From Spirochaetia bacterium (GTDB lineage: Bacteria; Spirochaetota; Spirochaetia; Treponematales; Breznakiellaceae): a DNA stretch of 7,398 bases. The position numbers and the translations under genes were made by a program. Numbering within the stretch: the stretch's first letter is position 1; each line of letters starts with the position of its first letter. Below are positions 5,198 through 7,398 of the stretch, in pieces. The stretch lies in the NCBI GenBank assembly GCA_025997875.1, contig BNVE01000168.1, positions 1 to 7,398 on the forward strand. Direction: 5' to 3'. The notes below the pieces were generated by a model that saw only the letters and a list, made by a program, of their open reading frames with translations, had not been told where the DNA came from and did not search any database.

Positions 5198-5360
5198 ATA
5201 ACAATACCCCCTCTCTGATAATTTTTCTTTCCATTGTTGATAATTTTCCCCTGTCTTCAAATCTTGATTTATAATTAGCAAGAATGTCCGTTGGGGTTCG
5301 TAAATCTTTATAATAAATCAAGTTGTGGTCTATCATTCCCATGGCGTCGAGAGGTTTCAT
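5184..5360 (-). pseudogene. C-terminal fragment of a minimal nucleotidyltransferase (MNT)
   Basis: A minus-strand frame ending at the TGA 5186..5184 reads LDAMGMIDHNLIYYKDLRTP, then TDILANYKSRFEDRGKL and TMERKIIREGVLLYECQ. The spacing of the late part (a hydrophobic VDLI-like strand, then basic residues, then REGVLLYE) is the standard C terminus of MNT-type antitoxins. The N-terminal catalytic part with the GS...D-x-D motif is absent; at about 5350-5360 the frame runs into transposase sequence. Its end overlaps the HEPN start by 14 bases, the usual MNT-HEPN organisation, so the two formed one module. Without the active site it cannot perform the AMP-transfer chemistry described for some MNT antitoxins. 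Confidence 0.75.
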
Positions 5361-5831
5361 TCTCTTTTACCGCCAATACATAGTCACCCTTGCCTTTCCC
5401 TATCTTTTCCGCGATTTCCTTCTGCGTTCCTATGGCATCTATCGTCACCATCTGGTCCCGCACCGATACCATGTCAAGCAGCGCCTTTATCATCGGGACT
5501 TCTTTCCCCTTGCTATCCGCCGATTTCTGCCCAAAACATACCCCGCTTTCCTTCGACCACGCGGATACTATGTGCAGCGGGTCCTGGTTCTTGTTCCCGT
5601 TACCCCGTATCGTCTTCCCGTCTATCGCCAGTACTATAACCTTTTTCAATAATCCCTGATGATATTTCGCCCATTCCGCTATTTCCACCCACTGATCGCA
5701 ATCCGCAAGGGTCCCATACGAAACGTAGTTTCGTCCAGCACTATCACCACGATGTCTTTTAAGCTATGCACTATTTTCCATTGCTGCCGGTCGTCTTCCA
5801 GCTCCTCAAGAAATGATAATACCTCTTCCAT
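5356..5831 (-). pseudogene. ISAs1-family transposase, frameshifted, internally deleted and truncated
   Basis: The N terminus begins at ATG 5831 with MEEVLSFLEELEDDRQQWKI and HSLKDIVVIVL, the typical ISAs1 opening, but the frame stops at 5681..5679. Another frame resumes with GTLADCDQWVEIAEWAKYH, so a frameshift lies around 5710-5740. QGLLKK is then followed directly by VLAIDGKTIRGN. The family normally has about 45-60 residues there (the PSHDTIQRV region), so an in-frame internal deletion is inferred. The catalytic core continues with HIVSAWSKESG and MVTIDAIGTQKEIAEKI (first two DDE Asp residues in AIDGKT and TIDAIG) up to DYVLAVKENE, where homology ends. The third catalytic residue and the C terminus are missing. 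The gene cannot make an active transposase. Confidence 0.88.
5718..5734. repeat. 7-bp inverted repeat at the transposase frameshift
   Basis: ACGAAAC (5718-5724) and GTTTCGT (5728-5734) are perfect inverted copies around GTA. The palindrome sits where the ISAs1 reading frame changes and where the normal protein has no counterpart, so it may mark the lesion. Short palindromes are common targets of replication slippage; that link is inference. Confidence 0.6.
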
Positions 5832-5945
5832 TCCTTTAACCCCTCCCAAGGTCTATGAAAAAGTATATCACTTTTCTTTCATGCGTTTGTCGTGGGGTGA
5901 ATAAAATGTTTTATATACAAGATATGGATAATGTAGTATACTATG

Positions 5946-6887
5946 TTAAAAAGAGAGCAGTCCGCCGGATTGTAAATCAGAAATAACAATGGCGGTAAAT
6001 TTTTCAGCTCCAAGGGAATTAAGATGATCCCCATCCTGAAATAAGGAAAAATCATTTTCAAAGCGCTGGTCGTGAGAATAATCAAAATAGGTTAACGAAG
6101 GATAGGCCTCTAAAATTTCATGGGTAAAGCGGTAGAATGTATCGAAGAAATCAGGTGACTGAACCGCATAAATATTATTCAGTATGGAAGTTATTGGTGT
6201 GGTGATAAGCACGGGCTTAATGTCATGAGCATAGCAAAATTCAATAATCTTGATGACCCATCTTTGATTATATGAAAATCCTTCTTCTCCTGCTTCGATT
6301 TCATTAGGGTTATCTGTTGCAGTCCATCCTTTGTATTTTTCATTACAGTAATCTATAAATTCAGCCTCTGTCATGGGCTCGTTCGTCAACGGCATGTCTT
6401 TGATGATAAAATTGATGGTATTCCCTGCTGTCAGTATGGGAACAAAATTGAACAAAATTTTTTCTGAAAGAGAATAGGATTCTATAAATTGTTTTTCAAG
6501 GAACCGGTAGTACCTTGCGTGCACATCAGTGAAATTTATTTGTATCCGGGTAATTTCAAAGTACGATATGGGTATAAGCAGTACCGCTTTTTTATCAAAA
6601 TGATTAATATATTGTTCCAATAGGGCATAATTATAAATATGGCGCTGACTTGAAAGGGCAAAATTGAAGGCGCGATATGGAATACCGGTGTAATCGAAAC
6701 CGAGCTCTCCATGGCTTGATCCTACATTGGCAAGTTGAATACCGCCGGGAACATCTTTAAATTTTTCTGTTAATTCTGTAACAGTTTTCTTCCAATAAGT
6801 AGTTTTTATATATAAATAATTTAATACCGCGATAGATGATGCGATTAACAATAATAATGCTATGCATTTACTGATAAATTTTTTCAT
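5946..6887 (-). CDS. Membrane-anchored SGNH-like protein, partner of the MBOAT acyltransferase
   Basis: A 313-residue protein with a short basic N terminus (MKKFISK) and one hydrophobic segment at about 8-27, so the rest probably lies outside the cytoplasmic membrane. Residues 52-60 read LANVGSSHG, matching the nucleophile block of SGNH-type hydrolases (G56, S57/S58, H59). N75 in AFNFALSS could belong to the family's Asn/Gly blocks, and FQDGDHLNSLGA (283-294) gives the D285-x-x-H288 catalytic pair. Such proteins commonly accompany MBOAT acyltransferases and transfer or remove acyl groups on glycans, as AlgJ/AlgX and DltD-like proteins do. ATG 6887 is chosen because GAGG lies six bases upstream and the hydrophobic anchor follows immediately; longer starts overlap the MBOAT gene. 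It is 7 bases downstream of the MBOAT stop, so the two are one operon. The substrate is unknown. Confidence 0.8.
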   Translation of the reverse strand: MKKFISKCIALLLLIASSIAVLNYLYIKTTYWKKTVTELTEKFKDVPGGIQLANVGSSHGELGFDYTGIPYRAFNFALSSQRHIYNYALLEQYINHFDKKAVLLIPISYFEITRIQINFTDVHARYYRFLEKQFIESYSLSEKILFNFVPILTAGNTINFIIKDMPLTNEPMTEAEFIDYCNEKYKGWTATDNPNEIEAGEEGFSYNQRWVIKIIEFCYAHDIKPVLITTPITSILNNIYAVQSPDFFDTFYRFTHEILEAYPSLTYFDYSHDQRFENDFSLFQDGDHLNSLGAEKFTAIVISDLQSGGLLSF

Positions 6888-6894
6888 GGCGGCC

Positions 6895-7398
6895 TCAAAA
6901 TGTAAAATAAATGAACTGTGATGAAGATGCGTTCCAGCTAAGCAATACGATAAGGACGATGGCATAATACCCTGCCCAGCGTAACACAAGCGGAAGCCGC
7001 AAAACGCATTTTGTTCCCGGTGTGGATATTGTCCGCCAATCACTCACAAGCAATATAATCACACATATAAAGGAAAGCCCAAAGGCTGTTAACCCAAACC
7101 CCCTGATAGGATTGGCAACAACCCCTTGATCCGCTCCCCCCAACTGAAACGCCGCTCGCACCGTATTCACAATCCCCCTTTCAGGAAGCTGTGCAACATA
7201 CCCCACCCATTCCCCCGGCAGAGAAGCAAATTTCCTGACAATCAAAAAAGCATCGGAAAGCGAACCGGCACGAAAAAACACCCAGGCAAAGCACACCAGT
7301 AAAAAGGTGATGCAAATCCGCACAACCCGCACCCTGCGTCCGGCCTGTTTTGGATCATCCCCAACTCTTGGTCCTCTTAATTTATCGCCTAACTCCCC
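6895..7398 (-). CDS. MBOAT-family O-acyltransferase, C-terminal part (cut by the window edge)
   Basis: The minus-strand frame is open from the right edge to the TGA at 6897..6895, giving 167 residues of a C terminus. The motif TFLLVCFAWVFFRAGSLSDA is the conserved late block of AlgI/DltB-like membrane-bound O-acyltransferases, and the protein ends in the aromatic FIYFTF typical of this family. Three membrane segments are visible: around ICITFLLVCFAWVFF, GLTAFGLSFICVIILLV and YYAIVLIVLLSW. The catalytic His region is upstream, outside the window. MBOAT proteins move acyl groups across the membrane to cell-envelope polysaccharides; with the SGNH protein 7 bases downstream it probably O-acetylates or otherwise acylates an exported glycan. 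GTG at 7332 is not the start, since the frame continues to the edge with typical pre-motif sequence. Confidence 0.9.
   Translation of the reverse strand, partial: GELGDKLRGPRVGDDPKQAGRRVRVVRICITFLLVCFAWVFFRAGSLSDAFLIVRKFASLPGEWVGYVAQLPERGIVNTVRAAFQLGGADQGVVANPIRGFGLTAFGLSFICVIILLVSDWRTISTPGTKCVLRLPLVLRWAGYYAIVLIVLLSWNASSSQFIYFTF

Larger units (their letters stand above)
5351..5850 (-). mobile_element. Remnant of an ISAs1-family insertion sequence
   Basis: About 500 bases of transposase-derived DNA remain of an element family that is normally over 1 kb. The left boundary is the junction with the MNT fragment at about 5350-5360, where the transposase frame changes to MNT-derived sequence. The right end near 5850 is only estimated. 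I see no terminal inverted repeat or target-site duplication. Deletion at the left junction removed the 3' half of the transposase together with the 5' half of the MNT gene, so simple insertion does not explain the structure. Confidence 0.7.

Noticed and set aside
5323..5659. Several overlapping plus-strand open frames of about 90-110 codons
   Set aside because: They lie antisense to clear ISAs1 transposase sequence and have no start signals or domain pattern; they are coding shadows.
5934..5943. Perfect 10-bp palindrome TAGTATACTA just after the SGNH gene
   Set aside because: AT-rich palindromes of this length arise by chance; no T-run makes it a terminator and no second copy is seen nearby.

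Overview
The window looks like an accessory or flexible region of a bacterial chromosome of moderate GC content. The mix of small toxin-antitoxin (TA) genes, a LacI-family regulator, an AAA/DUF4143 ATPase, an ISAs1-type transposase relic and an MBOAT/SGNH pair recalls gut spirochaetes (Treponema-like). That assignment is an impression from gene style only; no rRNA, tRNA or marker gene is present.

Layout. The left edge (1-63, minus) holds the first 21 codons of an unknown gene. Divergent from it, a near-consensus promoter with an embedded palindrome drives an apparently intact vapBC-type operon (198-844). From 852 to 2221 lies a mosaic of broken TA genes framed by two copies of a 245-bp direct repeat (852-1096 and 1977-2221, offset exactly 1125, ten substitutions, no indels). 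Each copy carries the 3' end of a second VapB-like antitoxin, the first seven codons of its PIN toxin, and, on the other strand, the 3' end of a LacI-family gene. Between the copies are a palindrome cluster with an orphan terminator, a frameshifted small toxin-like gene (1292-1541) and an intact-looking antitoxin-like gene (1551-1781).

The full LacI-family regulator (2172-3188, minus) is attached to the right-hand repeat copy and is divergent from an AAA ATPase of the AAA_14/DUF4143 type (3437-4714, plus). The 248-bp divergent intergenic region has one good promoter for each gene and three tandem 23-bp AT-rich repeats, which are candidate regulatory sites.

From 4755 to 5831 (minus) is a wrecked MNT-HEPN module: a HEPN gene with a one-base frameshift, preceded by only the C-terminal part of its nucleotidyltransferase, which joins directly to an ISAs1-type transposase that is itself frameshifted, internally deleted and 3'-truncated. 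The right end (5946-7398, minus) is a two-gene operon: the C-terminal part of an MBOAT O-acyltransferase and a membrane-anchored SGNH-like protein, probably cooperating in acylation of an exported glycan.

The most informative signal is repeated decay and recombination of TA modules (at least four distinct ones, only one looking fully intact) next to a mobile-element relic. I see no convincing evidence of a wholly new multi-gene system; the best candidates for follow-up are the repeat-framed mosaic, the 23-bp repeat array and the palindrome cluster.
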